DNA of 34,817 nt. Origin: WUQU01 sp038849025. Its GTDB lineage: Archaea; Thermoproteota; Bathyarchaeia; Bathyarchaeales; Bathycorpusculaceae. This document shows positions 1-8,501 of the stretch, piece by piece (the stretch's first letter is position 1; each line of letters opens with the position of its first letter). A program made the translations under genes and the position numbers. The stretch spans positions 1 to 34,817 of the forward strand of contig JAWCNE010000010.1 of NCBI GenBank assembly GCA_038849025.1, in the 5' to 3' direction. Under the pieces are notes generated by a model that saw only the letters and a program-made list of their open reading frames with translations, was not told the DNA's origin and made no database searches.

Positions 1-344
1 CTGAGGAACTCTTGAAAAGGGATAATGTGTTTTTTATAGTTAGCGATGCCGTAAAAATGCCCTTGCTCTCATCAAGTGTGAATGTGGTTTTTATGGCTAA
101 CTCCTTTCACGATATGGGCGATAAAAGGGCGGTTTATAGAGAAATCTTGAGGATGCTTAAGCCGTATGGGAGAGTTGTTGTTATCGACTGGAAAAAGGAA
201 AAAAGCCTTTTAGGTCCACCTTTAAGCATTAGGATGGACGAGAAGGATTACTTGAGGTACTTCAAAGAGTTTAGGCTGGCTACGAGTTTTCAACCTTCTC
301 CCAGCCATTATGGGATGGTATTGCAAAGGCTTGAAATTACGTAA
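1..344 (+). CDS. SAM-dependent methyltransferase, C-terminal part (cut by window edge)
   Basis: The frame is open to the left edge (codons begin at base 3), so this is the last ~113 residues of a longer protein. What remains is the second half of a class I Rossmann methyltransferase of the UbiE/Methyltransf_11 kind: an acidic SDAVKMPL segment (motif II, adenine side), the strand and turn VVFMANSFHDM (motif III), and LRMLKPYGRVVVIDW (post-motif region typical of these enzymes). The SAM-binding glycine loop must lie upstream of the window. The substrate cannot be inferred. No gene follows on the same strand for 250 bases, so this probably ends its transcription unit. Confidence 0.8.
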   Translation, partial: EELLKRDNVFFIVSDAVKMPLLSSSVNVVFMANSFHDMGDKRAVYREILRMLKPYGRVVVIDWKKEKSLLGPPLSIRMDEKDYLRYFKEFRLATSFQPSPSHYGMVLQRLEIT

Positions 345-563
345 TATTTTTACAATTGTCAAATTTCCCTTAATTAGCTGGTTAATAGGATTTCAGAAAT
401 GCGATTTAACCGTTCTAATAATTTTAGAGAAACCATTTCATTCTAAAAGTAAACTAGTCTAGTCTTAAATCTGAATTTTAAATTCATAAAGTTATTAATA
501 AGAAAATCTGTATTTTTGATTCAGAATAGGCTTCAAGGGAAAACGCTTAACTCTTCGAAGGGT

Positions 564-592
564 AAAATATAAAAGAGATAAGAGAGGAGAGG
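564..592 (+). promoter_or_regulatory. TATA box and ribosome binding site of sepF
   Basis: An A/T box (AAAATATAAAA, 564-574) lies about 25 bases before the next gene and is followed by a purine-rich GAGGAGAGG Shine-Dalgarno-like run ending 2 bases before TTG 594. The TATA distance predicts a very short leader. The rest of the gap 345-593 is AT-rich with no other recognised element. Confidence 0.5.
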
Positions 593-593
593 T

Positions 594-959
594 TTGCCTA
601 ATTTAAGCTACCTGTTCCGTAGAAAAAGAGAAGAAAAGGAAATGGCAAAAGTCGAGGCCAAGGAGATTCGCAGCAAAACTTTTTTGAAGGCTATGCCTCT
701 CCGCGACTTGGCAGATTTGGACACTGTTAAAAGCGAAGTGCGTTCTGGAAACATCATAATTCTAAGGATAACTCCTCTCGCAAGCAAAAGTATTGAAGAT
801 GTGAAACGCGCTGTTAACGAGTTATGTGAATTTACTGAATCCATCGGAGGGGATATTGCCCGCTTAGGCGAAGAACGAGTCGTAATATGCCCTCCAAATG
901 TGAAAATTTGGAGGGAAAAGGCACCAGTGGCAAGCGAGCCCATGCCTACAGCAGCCTAA
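594..959 (+). CDS. sepF: SepF-like cell division protein
   Basis: This is a 121-aa protein of the archaeal SepF/DUF552 family, the membrane anchor of FtsZ. The core (about residues 28-108) has the family pattern: a conserved start (LKAMPLRDLADLDTV), the strand NIIILRITPL, a long helix, then GGDIARLGEERVVICPPNV close to the end. I chose the TTG start at 594 over ATG 642 because the extra N-terminus (MPNLSYLFRRKREEK) is the short hydrophobic-basic amphipathic helix that SepF proteins use for membrane targeting, followed by a charged linker; it also has the better Shine-Dalgarno. The C-terminal end is a short Pro/Ala tail. The gene converges on fttA and overlaps it by 14 bases. FtsZ itself is not in the window. 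Confidence 0.8.
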   Translation: MPNLSYLFRRKREEKEMAKVEAKEIRSKTFLKAMPLRDLADLDTVKSEVRSGNIIILRITPLASKSIEDVKRAVNELCEFTESIGGDIARLGEERVVICPPNVKIWREKAPVASEPMPTAA

Positions 960-2865
960 AGGTTTCCATTACTTGTGGTGCAATTGTTAATATTCCGCAT
1001 TTTTTCTCAATGAAGTTTGCTATGCTTGCTATTTTGGCCTTTTCACCATGGCACACCATTACTCTTTCAGGTCTTGGTTTAAGATGGGTGATATAATTTA
1101 TTATTTGGCGTCTATCAGAGTGTCCGGAAAAGCCTTCTATTGACTCTACATGCATCCTTACTTTGACAACAGCCATTTTGCCTTCGCTGTCAATCATAGT
1201 TACCTCGTTTAGGCCTTTTTGTACTCTTCTTCCCAAAGTGCCCTCAATCTGGTAGCTCACAAAAATTATCACGTTCTTTTCGTCTTCAGCCAAGCCCTTA
1301 AAGTATTCTATTACTGGTCCGCCTTCAAGCATTCCAGAAGTGGCTAGGATAATACAAGGTTCACCATCAATAATGTCCTGTCTTACGCTTGGATGTTCAA
1401 CGATAGTAAAGTAGTCTGACTCGAAGGGATTCACTCCGTCATGGAGTATGCTGTTGCGAACTTCTCTTCCGAGATATTCTGGATAAGCAGTGTGGATAGC
1501 CGTTGCTTCTGAAATCATGCCTTCAATAAAAACTGGCGCTTCCTTCATCAGCCCCCGCTTCATATAACCATCGAGTATTAGCATTATTTCTTGCGCTCTT
1601 CCCACGGCTGGAACCGGAATCAAAACCTTACCCTTTTTCTCCAATACCTCATTTACGATTTTTGTTAGGCGCTCTTCGGCTTCAACTCTAGATGGCATGA
1701 CATCGTCTGGACCGCCATAGGTGCTTTCTGTTATGAAGGTTTCAACCCTTGGAAATTCCGCTGTTGCCGCCTCCAAAAGCATAGTCCTTGAATACTTGTA
1801 ATCACCAGCATATACAATGTTGTGTAAGCCTTCACCTATATGTAGATGAATTATAGACGAGCCTAAAATATGTCCAGCGTTATGCAGTGTTAGACGCGTG
1901 TCGGGAGCTATGTCGGTCACAACACCGTAGCGTAGCGGAATGGTGTGCAAAACGCATTCGCGGACATCTTTTTGGTCGTAGGGCGGAATAATGCCTTGTT
2001 TGCTTGCCACATCTAAATAGTCTAGTTGAAGTAGAGTCATCAAGTTTGAAGTTGGAGCGGAACAGTACACTGGGCCGTCATAACCATACTTATAAAGGAA
2101 GGGCACTAAACCGCAGTGGTCCAAGTGAGCATGACTTATTACAACTGCATCTAAGGAGTCGATTTCAAAAGCGGGGTGGTCAAGTCTCGGGAAAGCCTCA
2201 AAGGGCTTTGACGAGCCTGGGTTTATGCCGCAGTCCAAGAGTATGCTGCTTTCTCTCGTTTGAACAAGAAAAGCTGAACGGCCAACTTCTTGAACCCCTC
2301 CAAGGGGTGTGATTCTTATGTCTCCGACTTCGAAAGTTTTAGGTCTAAAAATCCGCTCGCCGAACATGCGAAGGATTCTCTCTCTTTCTTTGCTTTCCGA
2401 GTGAAGGTAGTGGCGCATATGCGTTATAATTTTTGAACGAAGTGGAGGGCTCCTTAAAACATGCGGGCGCCACTTGGTTCTTTTTATGATCTCTTGAAGA
2501 ACAGCTCCGTTTTTTCCAATAACTAAGCCGGGCTTTTTAGCTTCAATTATTATTTCTCCAAGGCTTGGATCGAAATTTATGTCCGTAACTTCAGCTTCTA
2601 TGGGGATTACCTCGCGGGCTATTTTTTCGGCATCCTTCTCCGGCAGTCTAACGGATGGATCTGAACGGACAACGATTCTTTTTCTTATAACACTCACTAT
2701 ATCCGCGATGAGGCTGCTTTGTTCAACTAGAAGTTCCGGCTTTTTAGCGTAGATTGCAAGCATAGGGCCTTCATATTCTACCCTAGTTACCTCAGCCTCT
2801 TTCGGAACATGTTCCAATATGTATTGGCTTATCTCTACTTTCTCCCTTTCAAGGTTAGGCGCCAA
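946..2865 (-). CDS. fttA: KH-domain beta-CASP ribonuclease, transcription termination factor FttA (aCPSF1)
   Basis: This 639-aa protein has the full archaeal aCPSF1 architecture and the usual family length. An N-terminal KH region (about 1-150) contains the GLVIGKNGAV loop. The metallo-beta-lactamase domain starts near 180 and has the zinc motif SHAHLDH (244-250). A beta-CASP insertion follows, with EST.GG and the final histidine motifs (GHILGSS, FSGHSD). The family cleaves nascent RNA 3' ends and terminates archaeal transcription as a homologue of eukaryotic CPSF73. The start is TTG 2865, 12 bases after the psmB stop, with GGGAG between them, so it is the second gene of a psmB-fttA operon. 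The 3' end overlaps the convergent sepF. Confidence 0.95.
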   Translation of the reverse strand: MAPNLEREKVEISQYILEHVPKEAEVTRVEYEGPMLAIYAKKPELLVEQSSLIADIVSVIRKRIVVRSDPSVRLPEKDAEKIAREVIPIEAEVTDINFDPSLGEIIIEAKKPGLVIGKNGAVLQEIIKRTKWRPHVLRSPPLRSKIITHMRHYLHSESKERERILRMFGERIFRPKTFEVGDIRITPLGGVQEVGRSAFLVQTRESSILLDCGINPGSSKPFEAFPRLDHPAFEIDSLDAVVISHAHLDHCGLVPFLYKYGYDGPVYCSAPTSNLMTLLQLDYLDVASKQGIIPPYDQKDVRECVLHTIPLRYGVVTDIAPDTRLTLHNAGHILGSSIIHLHIGEGLHNIVYAGDYKYSRTMLLEAATAEFPRVETFITESTYGGPDDVMPSRVEAEERLTKIVNEVLEKKGKVLIPVPAVGRAQEIMLILDGYMKRGLMKEAPVFIEGMISEATAIHTAYPEYLGREVRNSILHDGVNPFESDYFTIVEHPSVRQDIIDGEPCIILATSGMLEGGPVIEYFKGLAEDEKNVIIFVSYQIEGTLGRRVQKGLNEVTMIDSEGKMAVVKVRMHVESIEGFSGHSDRRQIINYITHLKPRPERVMVCHGEKAKIASIANFIEKKCGILTIAPQVMETFRLL

Positions 2866-2877
2866 TTTTTAAACTCC

Positions 2878-3516
2878 CTAGTTTGATAAAAGCTGCTTCT
2901 TCTCTTCCTCAGTCAGCTCTTTATAGCCATTACTGTCGATTACTGCCACGTTAAAGCTGTCGCCGCTGGCGGTATCCCTTTTCATAGCAGAGTTAACTGC
3001 TTTAACAATCACGGGCAACGCCTCAGCTACAGACATGCCTTCCTTAAATTTGTCTTCGAGGACACCGTAGGCTATTGGAGAACCCGAACCCGTGGCAACA
3101 CATTTCTCTTCTGTTAAGCTGCCGAAGGGATCTAGAGAGAACACGTGGGGACCACTGTCGTCCACGCCTCCTATCAAAACTTGTGTCAGTAAAGGCATAT
3201 ATCTCACCGAGAATAGAAGATTTGCAACAAGTCTTGCAGCCGAGTTTATAGGCATAGGCCTTCCCATGTTCAGTTTGTAAAGCTGCGCATTAGCTGCCAA
3301 TATGTCTACGGTTCTCTGGGCGTCAGCGACTGTCCCTGCAATGGTCATAGCTAGATGGTCATCTATCTTGTATATCTTTTTCCCGTGCTTATGGGCTACA
3401 TAAAATCCCATGGTTACACGGGTATCTGAGGCGAGTATTACGCCGTCTTTGCAGACTACACCTATGGTTGTTGTTCCTTTCAACATTAACCGATTAACCA
3501 CATCTTTGCTTGCCAT
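2878..3516 (-). CDS. psmB: Proteasome beta subunit (20S core, catalytic)
   Basis: This is a catalytic beta subunit of the archaeal 20S proteasome. A short propeptide ends in LKG just before the autocatalytic cleavage site, exposing Thr (TTTIGVV) as the N-terminal nucleophile. Asp17, Lys33 (HGKKI) and the GSGSP loop around Ser129 of the mature numbering are all present, so it should be active. I prefer ATG 3516, because GGGAG (3528-3532) sits 11 bases ahead of it; ATG 3525 and TTG 3534 are in-frame alternatives that only lengthen the propeptide. It is the first gene of the operon with fttA and diverges from the G1P dehydrogenase gene. The proteasome alpha subunit is not in the window. Confidence 0.93.
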   Translation of the reverse strand: MASKDVVNRLMLKGTTTIGVVCKDGVILASDTRVTMGFYVAHKHGKKIYKIDDHLAMTIAGTVADAQRTVDILAANAQLYKLNMGRPMPINSAARLVANLLFSVRYMPLLTQVLIGGVDDSGPHVFSLDPFGSLTEEKCVATGSGSPIAYGVLEDKFKEGMSVAEALPVIVKAVNSAMKRDTASGDSFNVAVIDSNGYKELTEEEKKQLLSN

Positions 3517-3716
3517 ATCGCTCATTTCTCCCAAAACCTAAACATGCCACCAAATTACTTCACTCAGGAAGTAGCATCATGTAATCACTGCCATGAGTCT
3601 TATTAATATTACGCTTTAAAATCTGCAAATTTGTAAACATTAACCTAATATACCCATAGATGAGATGTTTTCCATAAAACTGGAAAGCCAACTGGGCAAT
3701 CTTTGCAGAAGCCCAT

Positions 3717-3727
3717 AATTATTTAAG
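3717..3727 (+). promoter_or_regulatory. Probable TATA box of egsA
   Basis: The A/T box TTATTTAAGG lies about 45 bases before the GTG start of the glycerol-1-phosphate dehydrogenase gene, which predicts a leader of roughly 15-20 bases. The 250-base divergent region 3517-3768 must also contain the psmB promoter. Confidence 0.4.
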
Positions 3728-3768
3728 GGTTTACTGCTATCAAATTATCGTAAACCCAGCCTTTAACA

Positions 3769-4833
3769 GTGATTAATTTGCCTTTAAAACACCATTGGAT
3801 GCAGCTTCCGAGAGAGGTAATTGTAGGAGAGGGCGTCATAGAACTGGTGATGGAAGTTTCTAAAAGGCTTGGATTTACAGAGTCAGCGCTCATAATAACA
3901 GGTTCCAAAACCTACGAAGTGGCTGGAAAAACCGTTAGGGAACTGCTTAAAAGCGGCGGAATAGAAGCTGAAACATTAATTGTTGAATCAGCAACCCTTA
4001 AAGATGTGGGAATGGTTGAAGAGAAAATTAAGGCTTTGAAACCTCAGGTTGTTTTCGGGGTTGGAGGCGGGACGAAAATTGACGTTGCAAAGTTAAGCTC
4101 GGCACGTCAAGGAGTTCCCTTCATAAGTGTTCCCACAACAGCTTCTCATGATGGAATCTCAAGCCCTTTGTCCTCGGTTAAGGGACTTGAAAAGCCCTTC
4201 TCGGTTAGAGCTCAAGCACCTATAGCCATCATAGCAGATACAAAAATAATCATGCAGACGCCTTACCGCTTAATTGCAAGCGGCTGCGGAGACGTAATTG
4301 CAAAGGTCACAGCAGTAAAGGACTGGAGATTGGCCCACGAAAAGCGTAACGAGTATTATGGAGAGTATGCGGCAAGCCTAGCTTTGATGAGCGCCAAACT
4401 AGTGATGCAAAACGCTGAAACTATTAGGGCTGGAAGCGAGGAAGGCTTACGAGTGCTTCTAGAAGCCTTAATAAGCTGTGGGGTAGCCATGAGCATAGCT
4501 GGAAGCAGCCGCCCCTGCAGCGGTTCAGAACACTTGTTCAGTCATGCCCTTGACATTATAAGACCTAACAATGCCATGCATGGGGAGCAGTGCGGTGTTG
4601 GAACGATGATCATGGCTTATTTGCATGGGGCCAACTGGAAACGTATAAGGGATACATTGAAAACCTTGGGAGCGCCTACAAACGCTTATGACTTGAAGCT
4701 AACAAAAGAGGATGTGGTCAAAGCCCTGTTTATGGCATCATCTGTAAGGCCAGAACGCTACACTATACTTAACAAATTAAACTTAAGCCTCGAAGAATGT
4801 GAGAAAGTTGTCGAAGAGACGGGAGTCGCCTAG
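3769..4833 (+). CDS. egsA: sn-glycerol-1-phosphate dehydrogenase
   Basis: This enzyme reduces dihydroxyacetone phosphate to sn-glycerol 1-phosphate, the backbone of archaeal ether lipids, and is a signature archaeal gene. The 354-aa protein has the iron/GldA-like dehydrogenase fold: the opening MQLPREVIVG, the NAD(P) loop GVGGGTKIDVAK (97-108), VPTTASHDGISSP (121-133), and the zinc ligands Asp175 (SGCGD), His255 (GSEHLFSH) and His271 (AMHGEQ). GTG 3769 gives a normal family length; ATG 3799, at MQLP, would remove the usual short lead-in. It is a single gene that converges on the FKBP gene with a 15-base gap. Confidence 0.95.
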   Translation: MINLPLKHHWMQLPREVIVGEGVIELVMEVSKRLGFTESALIITGSKTYEVAGKTVRELLKSGGIEAETLIVESATLKDVGMVEEKIKALKPQVVFGVGGGTKIDVAKLSSARQGVPFISVPTTASHDGISSPLSSVKGLEKPFSVRAQAPIAIIADTKIIMQTPYRLIASGCGDVIAKVTAVKDWRLAHEKRNEYYGEYAASLALMSAKLVMQNAETIRAGSEEGLRVLLEALISCGVAMSIAGSSRPCSGSEHLFSHALDIIRPNNAMHGEQCGVGTMIMAYLHGANWKRIRDTLKTLGAPTNAYDLKLTKEDVVKALFMASSVRPERYTILNKLNLSLEECEKVVEETGVA

Positions 4834-4848
4834 AAAGCGAAAAGCGCA

Positions 4849-5607
4849 CTACTCTTTTTTCTCTGCCGTTGTTTCTGGTTTTTCTGTTTCCGCTGTTGCT
4901 TCTGCTGTTGTTTTGGGTTCTTCTGCCGCTTTGAACGTTTCCGTGAATTTCACCGTGGTGATTTCTGGGAAGAACTTTTGTATGTCTAGGGCTATGCCCC
5001 TTTTAGCCACCTGGATTCCCTCAATGTAGAAGGCTTCTTCAGGCATTTCTATGCTAACAACCTTAGCTTTCACATCGAACTTGAATTTTTCTGCTTCCAC
5101 GGAGGGTATTCTGCGGTGGATTAAGGCTGTTATTTTCTCCTCCTGGGTTTCCAGCTTCTTTTGAACAGTAACCTCATAAACTAATGTTTTTCCAGCTAAT
5201 GGCGGGTTGAAGTCTAGGAGGACACGGCCTGCTCCAATTGCCCTAACTACAGCTATTTTGCCGTCATACTCAAGGCGCATCCCAAGGGTCGGGGTTATCC
5301 CTTTAGCGGTTAGTTGCCTTAAGGGGACCCGTTTAACTTTCTCCGGGTCTCTTGCGCCGAAGGCTTTTTCCGGCGGTATTTCAACGGTCGCTGGTTTTCC
5401 CACATCCATGGTTGTTAGGCTTTCATCTAAAGCTTTAAGAACCCAGCCCTCGCCTACAACTACAAGTTTAGGCTCGTAGATTTCACCTTCCTTGTATAAG
5501 CGTTCTTTTTTCGCTGTTTCCTCTAGGGTTGTGTCGAAAACTTCGCCTGTTTCCTTTACTTTAGCAACGTAATCTATGAGTATGAAGTCGCCTTTTTGCA
5601 GAGCCAT
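4849..5607 (-). CDS. Long FKBP-type peptidyl-prolyl cis-trans isomerase
   Basis: This 252-aa protein is of the archaeal long FKBP (SlyD-like) class, which assists protein folding. The FKBP half opens with GDFILIDYVAKVKETGEVFDTT, contains the G.VL.ALDE.L..M.VG segment and the IPPEKAFG motif near residue 80, and carries the usual IF (insert-in-flap) chaperone insertion (about 85-140). A C-terminal domain of about 75 residues (IHRRIPSVEAEKFKFD onwards) is typical of the long form. The last ~20 residues are a Thr/Ala/Glu repeat-like tail that looks disordered. The start is ATG 5607. It stands alone and converges with egsA. Confidence 0.9.
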   Translation of the reverse strand: MALQKGDFILIDYVAKVKETGEVFDTTLEETAKKERLYKEGEIYEPKLVVVGEGWVLKALDESLTTMDVGKPATVEIPPEKAFGARDPEKVKRVPLRQLTAKGITPTLGMRLEYDGKIAVVRAIGAGRVLLDFNPPLAGKTLVYEVTVQKKLETQEEKITALIHRRIPSVEAEKFKFDVKAKVVSIEMPEEAFYIEGIQVAKRGIALDIQKFFPEITTVKFTETFKAAEEPKTTAEATAETEKPETTAEKKE

Positions 5608-5793
5608 CTACATCCTCTTCGAGTAGTGTTGCCAAAGTAAGCCTAAAGCATCAATAAAAGCTTTATCCATTAAAAGAGTTTTGAGCCTCGTATTAAAACA
5701 GTAGGATTCACATGCTTTTGGTGTCTAAAGAGGAAACAATTTAAATTTAATAATAACCAAATACTGAATTTTGCCATAAACGGGAAGCTTCCT

Positions 5794-6987
5794 ATGGAAA
5801 GCGCTTCGATTAAAACCAAAAGCGCATATATCGCAATTCTTCTTCTCGGAATCGTAAGCCTCATGGGCGATGTGGTCTATGAAGGTTCAAGGGGAATAGT
5901 GCCTTCTTACCTTGTTTTTTTAGGAGCCTCAGCCTTCATCATAGCTTTTGTCGGCAGGCTTGGCGAATTTCTAGGCTATGCTTTTAGGCTTATAAGCGGG
6001 ATCTTATCAGACACAACCAAAGCCTACTGGTTTTTCATATTCTTAGGCTATGGGCTAATTGTGTCAATCCCACTTTTGGGGTTTACAAGCATATGGACAA
6101 TAGCTATAATCTTAATTTTGCTTGAAAGGCTTGGGAAAGCCTTTAGGTCGCCTTCCAGGGACGCTGTGCTTTCCATGGTGAGCAAGGATATGGGGGCTGG
6201 GAAAGCCTTTGGAGTTCATGAGCTTTTAGACCAGATTGGAGCGATTTTGGGGCCTATTCTGGTGACTGGCTTAATGTTTTACAGCGGCAACAATTATAGC
6301 CAAACTTTCAGTCTTCTCCTTTTGCCATTCATAGTTCTCATGGCCACCTTGGTTTACACTAATAAGACGATTGGAAAGGTGAAGCCTGTTAAACCTGAAA
6401 AAGTTCAGAGGGAAAACAGAAAGCTTGGAAAAGCCTTCTACATATACGCGTTTGCCGTTGCTATAAACGCTTTAGGACTAATCCCCTATGAACTAATTTT
6501 ATATAAAGCTTCCACAATTCTTCGTTCCACTGAACAGTGGATTGTCCCATTGATTTATACTGGCATTCAAGCAGTAGACGCGCCTTCAGCCTTGCTTTCA
6601 GGATATTCCTATGACCGGTTTAAACTTAAGATTTTAGTTTTACCCTTCGTTCTTTCGGTTATCCCGCCAATACTTACATTAGCTAACGCAGACTTGCCTA
6701 TGTTGGTAATCGCTGCAGTTTTTTTCGGCCTGGTCCTTGGGATGCAAGAGTCTATTTACCGTGCGGCAGTTTCAGATTTTGCGCCTATTTCTTCGCGGGG
6801 AACCGCCTACGGTGTATTCAATACAGCCTATGGTGTGGGTATGCTTGCCGGTGGGACTGTGTACGGTTTGATAGCTGAATTAAAGCCTTCTTTAATTTTT
6901 GTTGCCTCATATGTTTTCGCAACACAGGCCTTGGCAGTACTTTTGCTTTTAAAATCCTTCTCAAAAGAAGAAAATGTTAAAACTTAA
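5794..6987 (+). CDS. Major facilitator superfamily transporter
   Basis: This 397-aa integral membrane protein has about 12 hydrophobic segments in two six-helix halves joined by a basic loop near residues 195-212 (VKPVKPEKVQRENRK). That is MFS architecture. The first half has the loop sequence RLGEFLGYAFRLISGILSD, which corresponds to the conserved MFS loop 2-3 motif. Substrate and direction are unknown; the sequence suggests a drug- or metabolite-efflux type, but this is weak. The start is ATG 5794, preceded by a TATA-like AATTTAAATTTAATAATA at about 5740-5757. The HtrA gene follows after 30 bases, so the two are probably co-transcribed. Confidence 0.85.
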   Translation: MESASIKTKSAYIAILLLGIVSLMGDVVYEGSRGIVPSYLVFLGASAFIIAFVGRLGEFLGYAFRLISGILSDTTKAYWFFIFLGYGLIVSIPLLGFTSIWTIAIILILLERLGKAFRSPSRDAVLSMVSKDMGAGKAFGVHELLDQIGAILGPILVTGLMFYSGNNYSQTFSLLLLPFIVLMATLVYTNKTIGKVKPVKPEKVQRENRKLGKAFYIYAFAVAINALGLIPYELILYKASTILRSTEQWIVPLIYTGIQAVDAPSALLSGYSYDRFKLKILVLPFVLSVIPPILTLANADLPMLVIAAVFFGLVLGMQESIYRAAVSDFAPISSRGTAYGVFNTAYGVGMLAGGTVYGLIAELKPSLIFVASYVFATQALAVLLLLKSFSKEENVKT

Positions 6988-7017
6988 GACGTCTATTTTC
7001 TTGCAGAAGGGAAGAAT

Positions 7018-7953
7018 TTGTCATCTAAAGATGAGTCTGAAGTTTTGGACATTCTTGAAAAAGTGAGCAAAAGCGTTGTGAATATAAGCACCATAAGGCT
7101 GATTCAGAACATTTTCTATCAGGTTTTTCCTGTTAAGGGCATGGGTTCAGGAACCATAATCAACAGCGAAGGCTATATCCTTACCAACAACCATGTGGTT
7201 CTCGGCGCCGAACGCATCGCGGTTACGCTTTGGAACGGCGAAGTCTTAAACGGCCGCCTTATGGGCACATGTGCAGTTCACGACATAGCTGTTATTAAAG
7301 TTGACAAAAAGGGACTTCCATACGCAGAACTTGGAGACTCAGACAAGCTTAGAATAGGACAACGAGTATACGCTATAGGTAATCCTTTCGGCTTGGCAGG
7401 CGGACCCACAATAACCTCTGGGGTTATAAGCGCCCTAAACCGAACCATAGAGTCGAAAAATGAACTTTTAGAAAACCTTGTCCAAACAGACGCTGCCATA
7501 AACCCTGGAAACAGCGGAGGCCCCCTCGTGGACACCCACGGCAGAGTAGTCGCCATAAACACTGCAATAATACCTTTTGCCCATGGAATAGGATTCGCTA
7601 TACCAATAAATTCTGCAAAAGTATGTGCAAACGAAATCATAAACAGCGGTGTACACGCTAGACCTTGGCTTGGAATCATAGGCTTAAGCCTTTCTAAAGA
7701 TTTGTCAAGCTATTATGGTATTCCCCTTAGTGAAGGAGTCTTGGTGACAAGGGTTGTTGAGGGAAGCCCCGCAGAGGAGGCGGGCATAGTGGCAGGTGAC
7801 ATAATAATAGCGCTGGACGATGTGCCGGTAACCAGGATTGAAAAGCTTCTAAGCGAAATTCACAAGAGAAAAGCGGGGGAAAAAGTTAATCTAACAGTTT
7901 ACCGCGAAGGATTTGAATATTCCATAACAGTTATCTTGGCCAAAACACCTTAA
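7018..7953 (+). CDS. HtrA/Deg-type serine protease with one PDZ domain, no signal peptide
   Basis: This 311-aa protein has a trypsin-like domain (about 40-200) with the full catalytic triad: His59 (NNHVV), Asp89 (HDIAVI) and Ser166 (PGNSGGP). One PDZ domain follows (about 215-300; GVLVTRVVEGSPAEEAGI). HtrA proteins degrade or hold misfolded proteins and are usually exported; here the N-terminus is charged (MSSKDESEV) and has no signal peptide or membrane helix, so the enzyme is predicted to be cytoplasmic. The start is TTG 7018 with GGGAAGAA just upstream. It lies 30 bases behind the MFS gene and is probably in the same operon. Confidence 0.9.
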   Translation: MSSKDESEVLDILEKVSKSVVNISTIRLIQNIFYQVFPVKGMGSGTIINSEGYILTNNHVVLGAERIAVTLWNGEVLNGRLMGTCAVHDIAVIKVDKKGLPYAELGDSDKLRIGQRVYAIGNPFGLAGGPTITSGVISALNRTIESKNELLENLVQTDAAINPGNSGGPLVDTHGRVVAINTAIIPFAHGIGFAIPINSAKVCANEIINSGVHARPWLGIIGLSLSKDLSSYYGIPLSEGVLVTRVVEGSPAEEAGIVAGDIIIALDDVPVTRIEKLLSEIHKRKAGEKVNLTVYREGFEYSITVILAKTP

Positions 7954-8079
7954 ACGTCTTAAACAACTCAACTAAACCTTATGCTTTAAGGGTTATTGCA
8001 TCCTAACTACTTGTTGTAGTTGGCGAATCCCTCAGATTACCGTAATGGTTATAACTTTTGAGGACTAAAACCGCAATTG

Positions 8080-8104
8080 CAACTTGCGACTTTATCGCAT
8101 GTTG
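8080..8104. repeat. Near-perfect 25-bp palindrome
   Basis: Arms CAACTTGCGA and TCGCATGTTG (10 bp, one mismatch) flank CTTTA. It lies in the 275-base gap between htrA and the 85-aa gene, 127 bases after the htrA stop. It shares the GCGACT start with the regulatory palindromes found elsewhere in the window but lacks their N8 spacing and has no TATA box 5 bases away. It could be an operator or part of an RNA hairpin. The rest of 7954-8228 shows no gene. Confidence 0.4.
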
Positions 8105-8228
8105 AAGTACATGAATGGAGTTAACCCAAGTGTGCTGTGAGTAATCACTGTAATTTAATCTACTTTGAGAACTTTATGAAAAATGTGACAAAAATGTAGG
8201 AAGTGCTCCAACAAGTGATGCCCTAAGA

Positions 8229-8486
8229 TTAACTTGGTTTAACTTCTTCAACTTCCATAATTGAGGCTACTGGCAATTCTATTTTATTTAATGCATCAAG
8301 CAAAACTTCTTTGCTCTCCGCATTAATAACGAAGACAACAGTGCCTTCGGATCCGCAGCAATAACAAGATTGTATCTTCACATTTTTAATTCCCTGTTTT
8401 TCCAACATCTTGGGAGTGCCCATGGCGCATGCTACAGGATCCATAAGGCCTGTGAGAATCGCAGAATTTACAATAAATTTTTTCAT
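8229..8486 (-). CDS. Uncharacterised 85-aa protein with CYCCGSEG motif
   Basis: I do not recognise this family. The protein is soluble, with a compact alpha/beta look: MKKFIVNSA strand, helix, a cysteine cluster CYCCGSEG (about 41-48), strand GTVVFVINA, helix KEVLLDALNKI and strand ASIMEVEEV. The three close cysteines could bind metal or be redox active. The start is ATG 8486. It lies 15 bases behind a 34-aa lysine-rich ORF, and both appear to be expressed from the palindrome-linked promoter at 8639-8673. Coding potential is good (normal codon use, clear start), but function is unknown. Confidence 0.7.
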   Translation of the reverse strand: MKKFIVNSAILTGLMDPVACAMGTPKMLEKQGIKNVKIQSCYCCGSEGTVVFVINAESKEVLLDALNKIELPVASIMEVEEVKPS

Positions 8487-8501
8487 AACAAAACCATCCG
8501 G

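Noticed and set aside
608..943. Reverse-strand open frame opposite sepF
   Set aside because: It is the shadow of a clearly recognisable gene; no family match and no promoter.
8080..8104. Sixth copy of the promoter module
   Set aside because: The half-site spacing does not fit N8 and no TATA lies 5 bp away on either side; kept only as a separate palindrome.
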